A stretch of DNA of 64,000 nt, from assembly GCA_914767885.1 (NCBI GenBank), contig CAJZBQ010000030.1:620001-684000 (forward strand), in the 5' to 3' direction. The DNA comes from Blepharisma stoltei (Eukaryota > Ciliophora > Heterotrichea > Heterotrichida > Blepharismidae). Both the position numbers and the translations under genes were made by a program. Positions 22,001 through 32,665 of this stretch are shown in pieces; the first letter of the stretch is position 1, and every line of letters starts with the position of its first letter. The notes beneath the pieces are model-generated. The model had not been told where the DNA came from. It made no database searches and saw only the letters and a program-made list of their open reading frames with translations.

Positions 22001-22494
22001 GCTTTATGGCTCCTGACGAAGGCTACTTTTGTGAAGTCCTACTAAACCCTGACAAAAAAGGTGGCCTCTCAGGCATGTTCAGCAAATCCCATACCCCTCA
22101 AGACTGTTTCCGAGGCTACATTCAAAAAGTCACTGCCAATCATGTAATGATGACTGAACAAGGACGAAAATCCATCGTCGAGGACGGTAAAAAGCCAGTG
22201 ATGTCTAACCCTGACGACATTGAACAAGAGCTTTCCTCAATCGAAGGATATTGGACTTTATATTTAGACATTGACGGTGTGAGATATTGGTCATTTAATG
22301 ACTATAGACCATTCATATTGACACCTGCTCCATCAATTCTTCCATCAGATTCCTCACATAGGCTAGACATAAAAGCAATGATCAAAGAAAACGTAGAAGA
22401 AGCTCAAATTCAAAAAGACATCCTTGAGAACATCCAGCGTCGAGATCGCAAGCTAAGAGCTGATTATTCGAAGAATTCTAAGTCACATCATTAA
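19015..22494 (+). CDS. Oxysterol-binding protein homologue with START-like region
   Basis: A lipid-transfer protein. The N-terminal PH-like segment (PGTQKGKIYMFKLF... SKEAAEEWAKCF) is followed by a START-like region (WKLVGDMEW, about 19940-20430) and a C-terminal OSBP/ORP domain from 20737. The ORP signature is clear: SWLHLPTEQLKPFNPILGET before, and EQTFHHPPISHF after, an insertion (consensus EQVSHHPP). The C-terminus has ...WSFNDYRPF and a basic tail. Four interruptions occur: SINE-like about 19396-19935, palindromic IES 20509-20736, MITE about 21133-21693 and a 65-bp IES 21871-21935. It probably works at membrane contacts exchanging sterol or PI4P, by family analogy. Confidence 0.85.
19396..19935 (-). 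mobile_element. SINE-like insertion (family A) in OSBP gene
   Basis: A GC-rich block in reverse orientation sharing CGCTGCTGGCAAAAA with the 47.2-kb copy and ending in CAGTTATTTTATGTGTAT (head). Coding stops at TRGCLS and resumes with FTETNDWKLVGDMEW. A degraded duplication (TGTTTATCC / TGTATTTACAG) is possible but not certain. Confidence 0.65.
20509..20736. mobile_element. Doubly palindromic IES (GTAATTGCCCGAGG family)
   Basis: Ends TAGTAATTGCCCGAGGATGG and its inverse CCATCCTCGGGCAATTACAA. Each arm holds a further palindrome (GCGCCATCC) and a GGCCCCACA hairpin. Joining TA 20507-20508 to TA 20735-20736 gives SEF FIYGEGGRYERDEI in frame, while the unexcised frame stops at TAG 20509. Confidence 0.8.
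21133..21693. mobile_element. MITE-like IES (CAATCCTTGATCGAAC family)
   Basis: Left CCCCAATCCTTGATCGAACG with a local palindrome, inner copies at 21610 and 21670, and right end GTTCGATCAAGGATGGGGG. Flanks are TCA (21130) and TGA (21694). Removal joins PVFAGS to EQTFHHPPIS. The precise junction is ambiguous by a few bases. Confidence 0.7.
21871..21935. other. 65-bp TA-bounded IES
   Basis: TA 21869-21870 joined to TA 21934-21935 gives SIYNYPQCLITGTIMG, restoring the ORP fold across an otherwise multiply stopped segment. No clear inverted repeats. Confidence 0.75.
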
Positions 22495-22510
22495 TTAAAC
22501 TTTATTCAAA

Positions 22511-25500
22511 TTATAGCTTGTCTAAGGATGACCTCATACTGGCTTGGCTCATGGTAAAATCATAATAGGACACGGATGCTATGCTTTCTGATATCCTTAG
22601 CTCTTCTTCTTGTATATTTTCAATATCAGCCACTCTTGCATCAACCTTCATATCTTCTGTGTCTATTGAAATAGCACTAAATGTTGAAAGACAGCTTGTA
22701 AGACGCTCTACACAGCTATTTGACAGATTATTTCCTTTCATTGCAATTCTTTTTATTTTTGAAAATTTTTCTCGATTTTGGATAAATAAATCTGCGCCTT
22801 CGTCTTCTATATTATTATAGCTGATATCTAATGTCTGCAGCTGTGGCATAGCAGGGGATGTATCGAAAAATCTTTGAAGACCAGCAGATTTGAGGGAATT
22901 TCCCATAATATTTAAATTTTTCAGTTGAGGAAGAGAGTTAAGGGATTGTGCGACTTGTAAAATCCCGTCTTCTCCTAAAGAATTTCAGCTTATATCTAGC
23001 TCTTCAAGAGAGCTTAAAGTAGAAAGCATTCTTGAAAAGCTTCTTGCCCCAAAGCCAGTGATTTGTCCACGGCTTAAACTTAGGGATTTCAAATCTGTAA
23101 GTATAGAAATTGCGGCAGACAATGATTTTATGCCTTCATCTTCTAACTCCCCCCCCCTCCGTGAGTGAACAAAACTATTAGAAAAATCCCTATTTTTTGC
23201 CCAAAAACCCACCCTCCGTAAGTGAACAAAAATTTTTTAATACAAAAATTTTTTAGGAAAAAAAAATTGATATATAAATGATAATTAGTATAATGAAATC
23301 TAGAGCTAATTCTGTTTAATTTAAACGAATTGCTTTTTAAAACATAAATTTTGCAAATTGAATTAATATTTGCTTTCCAATTTTTGCGAATTAGGATTTT
23401 TTTAAATTTCGAAAAATAATATTTTCTATAAAATTTATATATAAATTTTTTTAAAAAAAAAAAATTAACCCCCCTCTGTGAGTGAACAAAATTTTTTTGT
23501 TCACTCACGGAGGGGGGGGAGTAATACATTCCAACCTAGATCTAGGACTTTTAAAGCACTTACATATTGTAAAGATGACGCAATATGCCTTGCACCTTCA
23601 TATCCAATAAAATTTCACCTTAAATTGAGAACTTTTAAGGCTGGCATAAATCTGAGGACAATAGAAAGCTGCTGAGATCCTTGTATTCTTAATTTATTTC
23701 CATTCAAAATAAGCTCAGCTAGCTTTGGCATCTTGGCTAATGGTTTGCTTAACTCTTTCAACCCTTGAGCTTCAATTCCATTGTTTCCTAGATCAAGAAC
23801 TCTAAGGCTATTAAGCTTAATTAAAGCGTTTGATAAAATCTGAGAGCCAGAAATCCCCAATTGGTTTTTCGAAAAATTCAATTTTTGTAGCATCTGGAGG
23901 CTTGAAAGCCCTGAAACAATATTTTCTGTCCCTATGCTGCTTAAATAATTGCAGCTAATATCTAGCATTTCAAGCCCTTGCAGCTTAAAAAGAGTCTTTC
24001 CAAGCTCTAAAGCTCCATCAGATCCCATCTGTATATTTCTTAGCAGCAGAACTTTTAAGTTCGTTTGGAGCTGTACAAATTGGCATAAAATAGAAATCCC
24101 TAAAGATCCTAGAGGATTTGAGCTTAAGTTTATACTTTTCAGATATGGAAGATAGCCGAAGTCAATAAATTTTGCTGCTTCAACAGCACCTATTTTGCAA
24201 GAAGACAAATCTAAAGAATTGAGCATATCAAGCTTCAACTGAGAAATTAAATCTCTTGACAGTTCTATTGAGCTTAAATCAAGACCTTCAGAAAACAGCC
24301 CTCCATTTCCTAATTTCAGTACATCTAGCTTTGTAGGTAGCTTATTTAAATCAATTCCTACATTTAGGTCATTGCAGCTTATATCTAGTGCTTCTAAACT
24401 TCTATTATTTGCAATGATATTAAAAAATTTCATCACTTTTTCGTATTTTAAATCCTTAAATAAATGGTTTCCCTGCACATAAAATTCAGATAAATCACTT
24501 ATATTTTGAATAAGGCTTGAAATAGAAGCTAAGCCTTCAGAGTTTATATTATTGAAGCTTAGATCTATAACTTTTAAATTTGATAATGATTCTAATGATT
24601 TTGTGATTATTTTTATTCCTCCAGAGCCTAGCTTATTGTTCCCTATTCTGAAAATTTTTAAGCTTTTGAAATATGGCATTATTTTTTGCATTTCTTTGGC
24701 TTCTTGTTTTCTCATCAAATTGTGACTGATATCAAGCTCTTCTAATTGGTATAAGCAGGCAACTGAGCCGAAAATTGTTTTAAAGCCATTTCCTATATCG
24801 TTATAGGATAAATCTAAAATTTGTAGGTTCATAATTGAGCTTAAACAAGGGGCTAAAGCTTTCATTCCGGATGCACCTATTAAATTTCCTGCTAAATGAA
24901 GCTGCCTAAGTGAGCTTAATTGAGGAAGGGCAGATACTAGATGTCCGATCCCTTCTTCACCTATTGAATTTCAGCTTAAATTTAAAATTTCAATATTTTC
25001 AGAAATATGGGCAGAAATCAGTCTTATCCCTTCAACACCTAGCTGATTTTGGCTTAAATCAAGATCATTTAAATACTCAAACTTTTCCATAAGTGTTTTT
25101 ACATGGTCTCCAGCTTCAAAATTCAAGCAATTTCCTTTTAGTTTTATAGCCTGAATTTCTTTATTTTCTTCAAAATTATTTAAAATTCCTAATAGCCCAG
25201 CAGTTTTTATTTCGTTATATGACAAGTCAAGAATTTTTAGATTTTTTAGAGATTTCAATACAGGTGCAAAAATGATGGCTCCTTGTGTTTTTATTAAATT
25301 GTTAGAGAGATCTAGGTATTCTAACGATCTGATTTCAGAAATCCCATTGGATAAAGCTTGGCAAGCTTGATAATTAATCAAATTTCCTGAAAGCAATAAA
25401 ACTTTTAAACCTTCTAATGTTTTCCAAATAGATGATAAATGAGCAGCACCTGGGGAAGAAATTCTAGTGTTCTGTAAATCTAGTCTTTCAAGCTTCCTAA

Positions 25501-27787
25501 GATAAGCAATGTCTCTTGTAAGCTGAACACTTCCTTGCTCACCAATATTATTATTACTTACTTCACCCCCTTGGCTGGCGAGCAAAGCCATTAGAAAAAG
25601 TCCTATTTAATTACAATAAATAAAAAAATTCTACTGATTAGTCGTTATCCTATGTGTATATGAAAATAGGATCTCTTGCATAACATCAAAAAACTTTTTA
25701 ATATTGCAAATGCTGATTGATATAAAACATTATGATAATGATATTACTAGCTACTTATATTCTCCTTTTAACAGCTTGCATCTTTTAAAGCTCAGATTTT
25801 ATAAACTAAATTAGATTGACCATTCAAATATTTACAAATTTTTGGGAAAAATTATTTATATAAAAATTTGTAAAAATATTAGCCCCTAGAAAACAAACTG
25901 AAAAATTTGCTTGCTAAGCAAGGTAAGGAGTTAAAATCAAGGTTTTTAAGCTTATCAAGCTCCTGAACTGAGGCGAGATGTTTCGAATATTGTTCATGGT
26001 TATCCCAGTGTCATTGAGGTTAAGAATTTCTAAGCAGAGAAGCTTAATCCATCCTCCGTGACAGAACAAAATCATTGAAAAAATCCCTATTTTTCCAAAA
26101 ACCTAACCATAAGTGAATAAAAAATTTTTTATGAAAATATTTTGATATATAAGTAATAATTATTATAATAAAATCTCGATTAATTCTGATAAATTTTAAA
26201 CAGCTTGCATTTTTTAATATATAAATTAAATTAATATTTGCTTTAAAAACAATTTTTTAAATTTTGAAAAAAAAAAATTACTTTAAAATTAATATATAAT
26301 TTTTTAAAAATATAAAAACAAAACCTCTCAGTGAGAGAACAAAATTATTGGTTCGCTCACGGAAGGGGTTAGGAAATACTTCAGAAAGCTGGGTCAAAGT
26401 ATTTATTGATAGCAATGAGTGAGAAAATGATAGCTCTTTTAAGTCAGAAAAATTCAGCAAGGCTTGAGATAAGCTTTGAGACTCCGAATCCAAAATTGCT
26501 CCAACTTCAAGTCTGAGTATTGACACCTTTTCAAGGTTTCTTATTCCTTTAAAAAATGAGCCTAAATCATTTGCCTTATTATCAAAAGCCCCTGAAATAG
26601 AAATTTCTTCTAATTTCTTCAAGTTTTCAAAAGACTCTCCAAACTTACAGAGAGTCCTTTTTTTCTGTTTCCTAAACTTTATTGACTGTATATTTGGAAA
26701 TAATTTAAAATAATAATTTAAATGTTCAGCATCCTTTTTTTTAATTTCTCCCAGCTCTAAGACATTTTCTGAGTTTTCTTTTAATAACAATTCTTTCATA
26801 TCATCACTGATTTGATGTGAATAAACCCTTATATAATCACTAGGCCCTGTATAGCATAATGGTTTCCACTGAAGTGACAATTTATAATAATTCCCAATAT
26901 TTATTTTTGGTAAATCATCAAAATCAAACCTCATATTAAACGGGTCAAATTTACTTGAATCAGTCTGACTTAATTCTAGCATATTAAAAATCTCTGTTGC
27001 CTGCTTATGATTGGGTGGCGACTCCTCTATGAATTTTATAGCTTTTTCAATCTCTTTACTTTTTTCTTCACACGCTTCATTTAACTTTGCTTTAACTTCA
27101 TCAATTTGGTCAAAAAGATCAAGCATGAAATTATCGATTTTTCTTTTGATTAGATCTTCACAGTCTTCTTTAAATATCGCGATACTTGTGAGCTCTCTTT
27201 TTAACGTTTCCAGTCTAAATCGTTTTACTGTGAGCATGTTCTGAATTTCAAGATTGTCAATTGGTCCAAAAGTATGATCAACTATTTCAGCTGATTTGAA
27301 GTGGGGTGCTAACTCCCCCCCCCTCCGTGAGTGAACAAAAAAATTTTGCTCACTCACGGAGGGAGGTTAATTTTTTTTTTTTAAAAAAATTTATATATAT
27401 ATTTTATAAAAAATTTTTTTTTTTCAAAATTTAAAAAAATCCTAATTCGCAAAAATTGGAAAGCAAATATTAATTTAATTTATAAAATTTATGTTTTAAA
27501 AAGCAATTCGTTTAAAATTAAACAGAATTAGCGAGAGAGTTCATTATACTAATTATCATTTATATATATCAAATTTTTTTCCCATAAAACATTTTTGTAT
27601 TAAAAAATGTTTGTTCACTCACGGAGGGTGGGTTTTTGGGCAAAAAATAGGGATTTTTCTAATGGTTTTGTTCACTCACGGAGGGGGGGAGTAAGCACTT
27701 TTTGCAGAGAATAATCCCAGTGCATAAGCAGACATATACTGCAGGAGTTTCGTGGCAGGATTCACAGTTATCTGTTTTTTGCTGCAT
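22511..27787 (-). CDS. B-box zinc finger / leucine-rich-repeat protein
   Basis: Start MQQKTDNCESCHETPAVY opens a B-box-like Cys/His finger (CESC, CLC, CKKC). A coiled coil follows (LKRELTSIAIFKEDCEDL). From about 26.7 kb onward is a very long array of NLR/RNI-type LRRs (for example LKILDLSYNEIKTAGL and LEELDISHNLMRKQEA). TGA is Trp in LDISWNSLGEDG (22992). Four insertions must be removed to read one protein, and the joins are textbook: KCL/APHF, SEVFP/KLLCLEIL, LKTLIL/SNNNIGEQG and GWNVL/EDEGIKS. It ends DKL* at 22511. Likely a scaffold or sensor; substrate unknown. The start lies 25 bp from the stop of the OCRL-like gene on the same strand. Confidence 0.85.
23147..23524 (-). mobile_element. 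MITE-IES, CCGTGAGTGAAC family
   Basis: 378 bp between TAA 23144-23146 and TAA 23522-23524. Reverse orientation: three copies of the terminal motif face one way and one the other. Removal joins LRR coding sequence. Confidence 0.88.
25561..25933. mobile_element. Degenerate MITE-IES in LRR array
   Basis: Between TTA 25558-25560 and TTA 25931-25933. Ends (CTTCACCCCCTTGGCTGGCG and GCAAGGTAAGGAG) are highly diverged family termini. Its removal recreates a perfect LRR, LKTLILSNNNIGEQG, which is the main evidence. Confidence 0.8.
26047..26371. mobile_element. MITE-IES, CCGTGAGCGAAC family
   Basis: 325 bp between TTA 26044-26046 and TTA 26369-26371, with ends CATCCTCCGTGACAGAACAAAA and GGTTCGCTCACGGAAGGGG. 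Removal gives SEVFPKLLCLEIL. Confidence 0.82.
27313..27694 (+). mobile_element. MITE-IES, CCGTGAGTGAAC family
   Basis: 382 bp between TAA 27310-27312 and TAA 27692-27694. Back-to-back motif copies at the left and tandem copies at the right. Removal joins the zinc finger (LCKKCL) to APHFKSAE. Confidence 0.88.
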
Positions 27788-27812
27788 AAATAATGAAATT
27801 AAGAAAGTTATA

Positions 27813-30800
27813 TTATGAAGATATAAGGAGAGCTAATAATGTAAGCCTTTTTTCTGGGTCAGCAGAGGTATCAATGCTAGCGTTCTTCTTGCCTTGAAGC
27901 TCTTCAGCGTGGGTTAATGGCTCTAACTCCCCCCCCCTTTTAAATTGGAACTAAAAATTTTGTTCCAATTTAAAGGGGGGTTAATTTTTTTTTTAAAAAA
28001 AAAATTTCAAAAACATATCGAATTAGATCAATAAATTTGTTTAATAAAATGCTCTTTACTCTTTATCCTTTAAAACAAAGCAAGATATAACTAAATTTTC
28101 ATTATTAGTTAATACGCCAATATTAATTGGTATCAAAATTATTTACACAAAAATTATTATTTTTATTGATAAAAAAAAATTAAAAAAAAAAATTTTAGAA
28201 AATTTATCGATCAAAGTGCTAATTTAGTTTAAATAAGATGTTATTTATACTCTATTCTTTAAATAAAGCAAGAAATAAGTAAATTTTGAAATTTTATAAA
28301 GAATTCCTATTGAATTTATATCAAAACTATCCAAATAAAAAATATCATTTTTATCAAAAAAAACAAAAATTTTTTGAAAATTTTAAAAAACAATTTTAAA
28401 TTTGTTTTTTAAAATTTAGCAATTAAGAATAATAAATTTATTTAAATAAGATGCTCTTTTTATACTTTTTTCTTTAAAAAAGAGCAAGATATAACTAAAA
28501 TTTTTAATTTTAGTTAAGAAGAAACATTTAATTTATATCAAAACTTTTTAGATAAAAATTATATATAATGTTTTATTATAAATTAAATTTTGTTTCAATT
28601 TAAAGGGGGTTAATTTACCAAAAAAGTGGAAATTTTACCGATATTTTGTTCCAATTTAAAGGGGGGGGGAGTAAGAAATATTCTGCCAAGCTTTCTTCAG
28701 ACAAACCATTAAAAGACCTATGCCCAAGCAAATTTTTCAAAAATGATGCAATATACTCAAGTACCCTGGCTGATATCGGATCTACCGACCTGAATAAATG
28801 GTTTTTCACTAAAGCAAATTGCGAAGACTCTGACATTTGGCATGCACTATCCAAAATAGCAGTTGGCAGAATAGGCTCAGACAAAGACTCTAAAAACTCA
28901 ATTAAAATCGAGCACATTGAATGGACGTCAGTTTGCTTATTAAACTGTTTCCCTGTATCCAAAACATCTCTTATGTGGGCTAAAACTTCTAAATTCCCAG
29001 TGTCCTCAAAGAGTCCTTTGACTCTAAGTCCTTTATCTTTAATAAATTCAATAATCCTATAAAGCTCTTTCGGTAGCTCTATAGACATTGATGAGGACGT
29101 GGCAGCATTTTTTATACATGATTTAAGCCCCATAATAGGCCCAACAATTTTTATCAGATCTTGGCAGCTTGCCCCAAAACATGAGCCTACAAAATCACAT
29201 GTTACTTCAATCTACATAAAATTTACAAAATAATCACTGCTCCCTACAATTCCAAGAATCATCATGACAGACCTATAATCTTGTTTTGCATTTGCTTTTC
29301 TTGCTTGCTTTTCATTAAAACAAGCAGTAATTTCAAAAGAAAATTGCTGCCCTGGGGCGACAGATGCAAATGTGGGAGAAATTGATACCCAGCTTTTCAA
29401 TGTATTTATCTGTTGATTTGGTCTGATTTCTAATGGAATAATGGAATATCCTTTATTTTCTACAGTTAAAAGTTTGGTTTGGCTTACTTTATATCGCATC
29501 CCAGTAAATTGTATCAAAGTTTCTGATATTTGAAGCTTTGGCAATGGTGAATGCAAAGCTTCGTCGACTGATTTAAAAACTTCATCTTTCAGCTTATTCA
29601 TGGCTTCTTGGTTTGATATTTTTACTGGGACTATAAAATATCCAAAAACAGGCACATGGTCACTTTGAGAAATATATGGACATGATCCATACCTTTGAAG
29701 AGTGGAATTGCCTTTATATAGAATTCTATCACACCAGGCTGGGTCTCGTTTAGGGCTATATTATAATTACTTGTAGACTAGCTCGATTGAATCTTGTGTA
29801 AGCTTATATGTAGGACGAAAATTTATAGTACCTTCAGTGAAGTCAGCTAGCATCTGTTGTTTTCTTCTTTCGTTTAACAGCTGGTCATAATCTAATAAAG
29901 AACGATAATCGTGTGCTTGGATTCTCCTTAAAATTTCTTCAGAGGTTAGTGTATTAAGCCTATAATTCATGTCTCCATTGAAGAATATAAAATCATGCTC
30001 AAATAAATTCTTTATCCTTCCATCTTCCAAATTGAATTTTGTTTCTTTAGAAATTATCTTTATATGCTTATTTCTCAAAATTGTCTGATTTTTGTGGGGC
30101 GCTAAATGGCAGTTAATCAAACAAATGCTGGTATCAAAAATTTCAAACCTAAAAGATACTGCCCCTTTATTTCCTGTGTAGCCTTTAAAGCCTAGTTTTA
30201 CACTAGCTGCACACATATTTTTTATACTCTGTTGTAGCTCAATTTTCGCAAAAATCAGAGTCAAAAGTCCAACTAAATCTGCATCAGCTACCAATACATA
30301 TTCAAACCCAGGATATGCAGAGTTTACTTGTTCTTTGATATTTTCAGTTCACTCCCTTTTCCTACCTTCACTTCCCAAAATATTTTGTGCTTTTAACTCA
30401 CACATCTCTTGTAGCGAAATTAAAAACAAGTCTGGAGCTTCAGCAGGACTGTCTTCATTCAAGTTCTGGCACTTAAGTCATGAAATCAAAGGTTCAGCTG
30501 GTGCAGTTCCAGCTGCGTTTCACGTCCCTACCATAATTTTCAAGTCCTTGATTTCTGTAAATTCATTTTCTCGCTTTTGCAGTTGTTCTTTTATATAAGT
30601 GTTCATGATTTCTGAGCCAAAATGTTCAGGTAATAAAGCGACTGTTGTCCTGTGCTTAAAGTCTCTTTCATTGTTTTCATCTAAAGTCCTTACTTGTGCA
30701 GGGATTACAGACTCGTAATATCATATCCATCTATGAGTATTTGCATCTGATGAAAAAGGAGCCCTTTGATATCTTCCTACATCTTCTATAGGGCATGAAC

Positions 30801-31330
30801 CTTTATAGCTTGATTAATTTCTCTTTTTATTGCCCTTTAAGAAAACTATGAATTTTAAAAGGCTGGAAAATGGAAAATGAACAAGATTTATCCTATAGAG
30901 ATCTAGAGAAATTTTGCAGCTATATATGCTTTGCTATGAAATTAAAGGTTTCGTGGGCGTTGGTTTTTATTTCTCATGATGTTTCTACATGGTCAAGCCA
31001 TCTTACTGAGTAACCTTTCTCACGTGGGATTATGCGCAGCTCCTTTGTGAGTGGAAAAACAACAAGCAAGCTCACTTTTGTGTTTATTTTAAGCAGCCGT
31101 GAAGGCTTGTAGAGAAATAAGCTGATTAGGAATTACGCAAGTTCGTTTGGCGAATCTGAATTTGAAACAATTACTAAGAAGGCATTTTTGACTTTTCCTT
31201 CAATCCAAGCACTGACTTGCTCGAACTGCATAGGAATTACATGGACAATCTTCTCTGTATCTCGCAATTTGCCTTGGATTGCTTTTTTGGGATTTCCTAT
31301 TAATTGATTCAATTGATTCAACGGATTCAT
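27813..31330 (-). CDS. OCRL/INPP5B-like inositol polyphosphate 5-phosphatase with ASH and RhoGAP domains
   Basis: N-terminal PH-like region (31330 to about 30930), 5-phosphatase catalytic domain with VGTWNAAG (W is TGA), FNGDMNYRL, DPAWCDRILY and SQSDHVPVFGYF, then the ASH domain ending in DYFIEVTC and a RhoGAP-like domain (RIIEFIKDKGLRVKGLFED) ending LLISS*. The GAP Arg finger position reads VKGLFED, so GAP activity is doubtful, as in human OCRL. Three 15-nt introns, one 115-bp IES (30808-30922) and one 748-bp MITE (27927-28674) were resolved by frame. It acts on PI(4,5)P2 or related lipids at endosomes or cilia by family knowledge. ATG at 31345 is an alternative start. Confidence 0.9.
27927..28674. 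mobile_element. 748-bp MITE-IES, TTTAAATTGGAAC family
   Basis: Between TAA 27924-27926 and TAA 28672-28674. Left end is back-to-back TTTTAAATTGGAAC / GTTCCAATTTAAAGG; right end has two tandem GTTCCAATTTAAAGG copies. Removal joins SLAEYFL to EPLTHAEEL. The copy at 58826-59576 is nearly identical. Confidence 0.9.
29212..29226 (-). other. 15-nt intron
   Basis: GTAAATTTTATGTAG on the minus strand. Splicing joins SDYF to IEVTCDFVGSCFG, the ASH-to-linker join known from OCRL. Confidence 0.88.
29756..29770 (-). other. 15-nt intron
   Basis: GTAATTATAATATAG on the minus strand. Splicing creates YNPKRDPAWCDRILY, the conserved catalytic motif. Confidence 0.92.
30808..30922 (-). other. 115-bp TA-bounded IES
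   Basis: Joining TA 30806-30807 to TA 30921-30922 gives IAKHIYKGSCPIEDVG. The intervening DNA has stops in the needed frame and no clear inverted repeat. Confidence 0.75.
31122..31136 (-). other. 15-nt intron
   Basis: GTAATTCCTAATCAG on the minus strand. Splicing joins SPNELA to LFLYKPSRLLK. Confidence 0.85.
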
Positions 31331-31352
31331 ATATAATATTACCAAAAATTAA
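31331..31352. promoter_or_regulatory. Minimal divergent intergenic region
   Basis: Only about 22 bp (AT-only apart from two C residues) separate the ATG codons of the OCRL-like gene (-) and HAD gene (+). Promoter elements and 5' UTRs must be very short or lie within coding sequence. If the ATG at 31345 is used, the gap is 7 bp. Confidence 0.5.
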
Positions 31353-32665
31353 ATGAATATTGGCATTTATAAAAAAGTCCTCAGTAGGGCTCCAAAAACA
31401 CAGATTTATGAAATTTTAAGCGAAATTGATACAATTATCAGTGATTGTGACGGAGTAATGGTATGGTAATGCAGTATGCAGGCACCAGAAGTTTACCTTA
31501 TGTACAAGAAACCTATAAGCTCTTAACTCCCCCCCCCCTCCGTGAGCGAACAAAAAAATTTTGTTCGCTCACGGAGGGGGGTTAAATTTTTTTTTTAAAA
31601 AAAAATTTATATATAAATTTTATAAAAAATATTTTTTTCGAAATTTAAAAAAATCCTAATTTGCAAAAATTGGGAAGCAAATATTAATTTAATTTGCAAA
31701 TTTTATTTTTTAAAACGCAATTTGTTTAAAATTAAACAGAATTAGCTCTAGATTTCATTATACTAATTATCACTTATATATCAAAATTTTTTTCCATTAA
31801 AATTTTTTCTATTAAAAAATTTTTGTTCACTCACGGAGGGTGGGTTTTTGGTCAAAAAATGGCGATTTTTCTAATGGTTTTGTTCGCTCACGGAGGGGGG
31901 GGGGGAGTAAGAGACATGGGAAAACAATTTTTTTTTTACTCAAATTCATCGACAAAGACTAGAAAAGATATCAGTTTGAAGCTAGAAAGTATTGGGATTA
32001 AAACAGAGGTTAAAAATGTTTTTACAGCCTCTTATGTAATGGCACATTATGTTGCGAATTATCATCCTTATATAAAGAAAGTTTATGCGATAGGCGAAGA
32101 AGGACTTTATCACGACTTGAGGGAAAAAGGAATAAATGTAATTGAAGGAAACCAGCATAATCACGGGATTCTGAAGTGGGACTTCTTGAATGAAATTCAT
32201 ATGGATGATGATATAGGAGCTATAGTGATGGGATATGACGCAAATTTTAATTATTTGAAATTGGCTATAACTGGTGTTCTTCTATCAAGGCCTCAATGTT
32301 TATTTTTGGCAACAAATTCTGATGACTATGACCTAATTGATGGGCATAAGCACCCGGAAACTGGAGCTTTTATTGCTTCTATTGAAGAATTCACTAAAAG
32401 AAGCCCTGATGTCGTTGTCGGTAAGCCTAATCCAATTATGTTTAATATTCTCCGCGAAAGGCATCCAGAAATCAGACCAGAAAAGACATTGATGATAGGT
32501 GATAGACTAGACACTGACATGTCTTTTGCTAGAAACAGCGGACTGAAAAAGATGTTGACATTTTCAGGGGTAACTCAGGTAAAAGAGCTTGAATCTTTAT
32601 TGCCAACTGATATTGATTACTTTATTCACTATTTGGGTATGCTATATGAGGGTTTAAAACTTTAA
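31353..32665 (+). CDS. HAD-family phosphatase (PGP / p-nitrophenylphosphatase type)
   Basis: HAD motif I DCDGVM, motif II FFYSNSSTKTR, C2B cap region, motif III Lys in VVGKPNP and motif IV MIGDRLDTDMSFA. The length and order match yeast Pho13/human PGP, which clears phosphoglycolate and other toxic side products. Alignment to that family needs a very short intron near 31460 (GTATGGTAATGCAG, 14 nt) to give DCDGVMYAGTRSLPY, then removal of the MITE at 31527-31910, giving YKLLRDMGKQFFFYSN. The 14-nt intron length is atypical and is inferred only from homology. Confidence 0.85.
31527..31910 (+). mobile_element. MITE-IES, CCGTGAGCGAAC family
   Basis: 384 bp between TAA 31524-31526 and TAA 31908-31910. 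The left end is a back-to-back pair (CGTGAGCGAACAAAA / TTTTGTTCGCTCACG) and the right end carries two direct copies. It is almost identical to 55563-55951. Confidence 0.92.
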
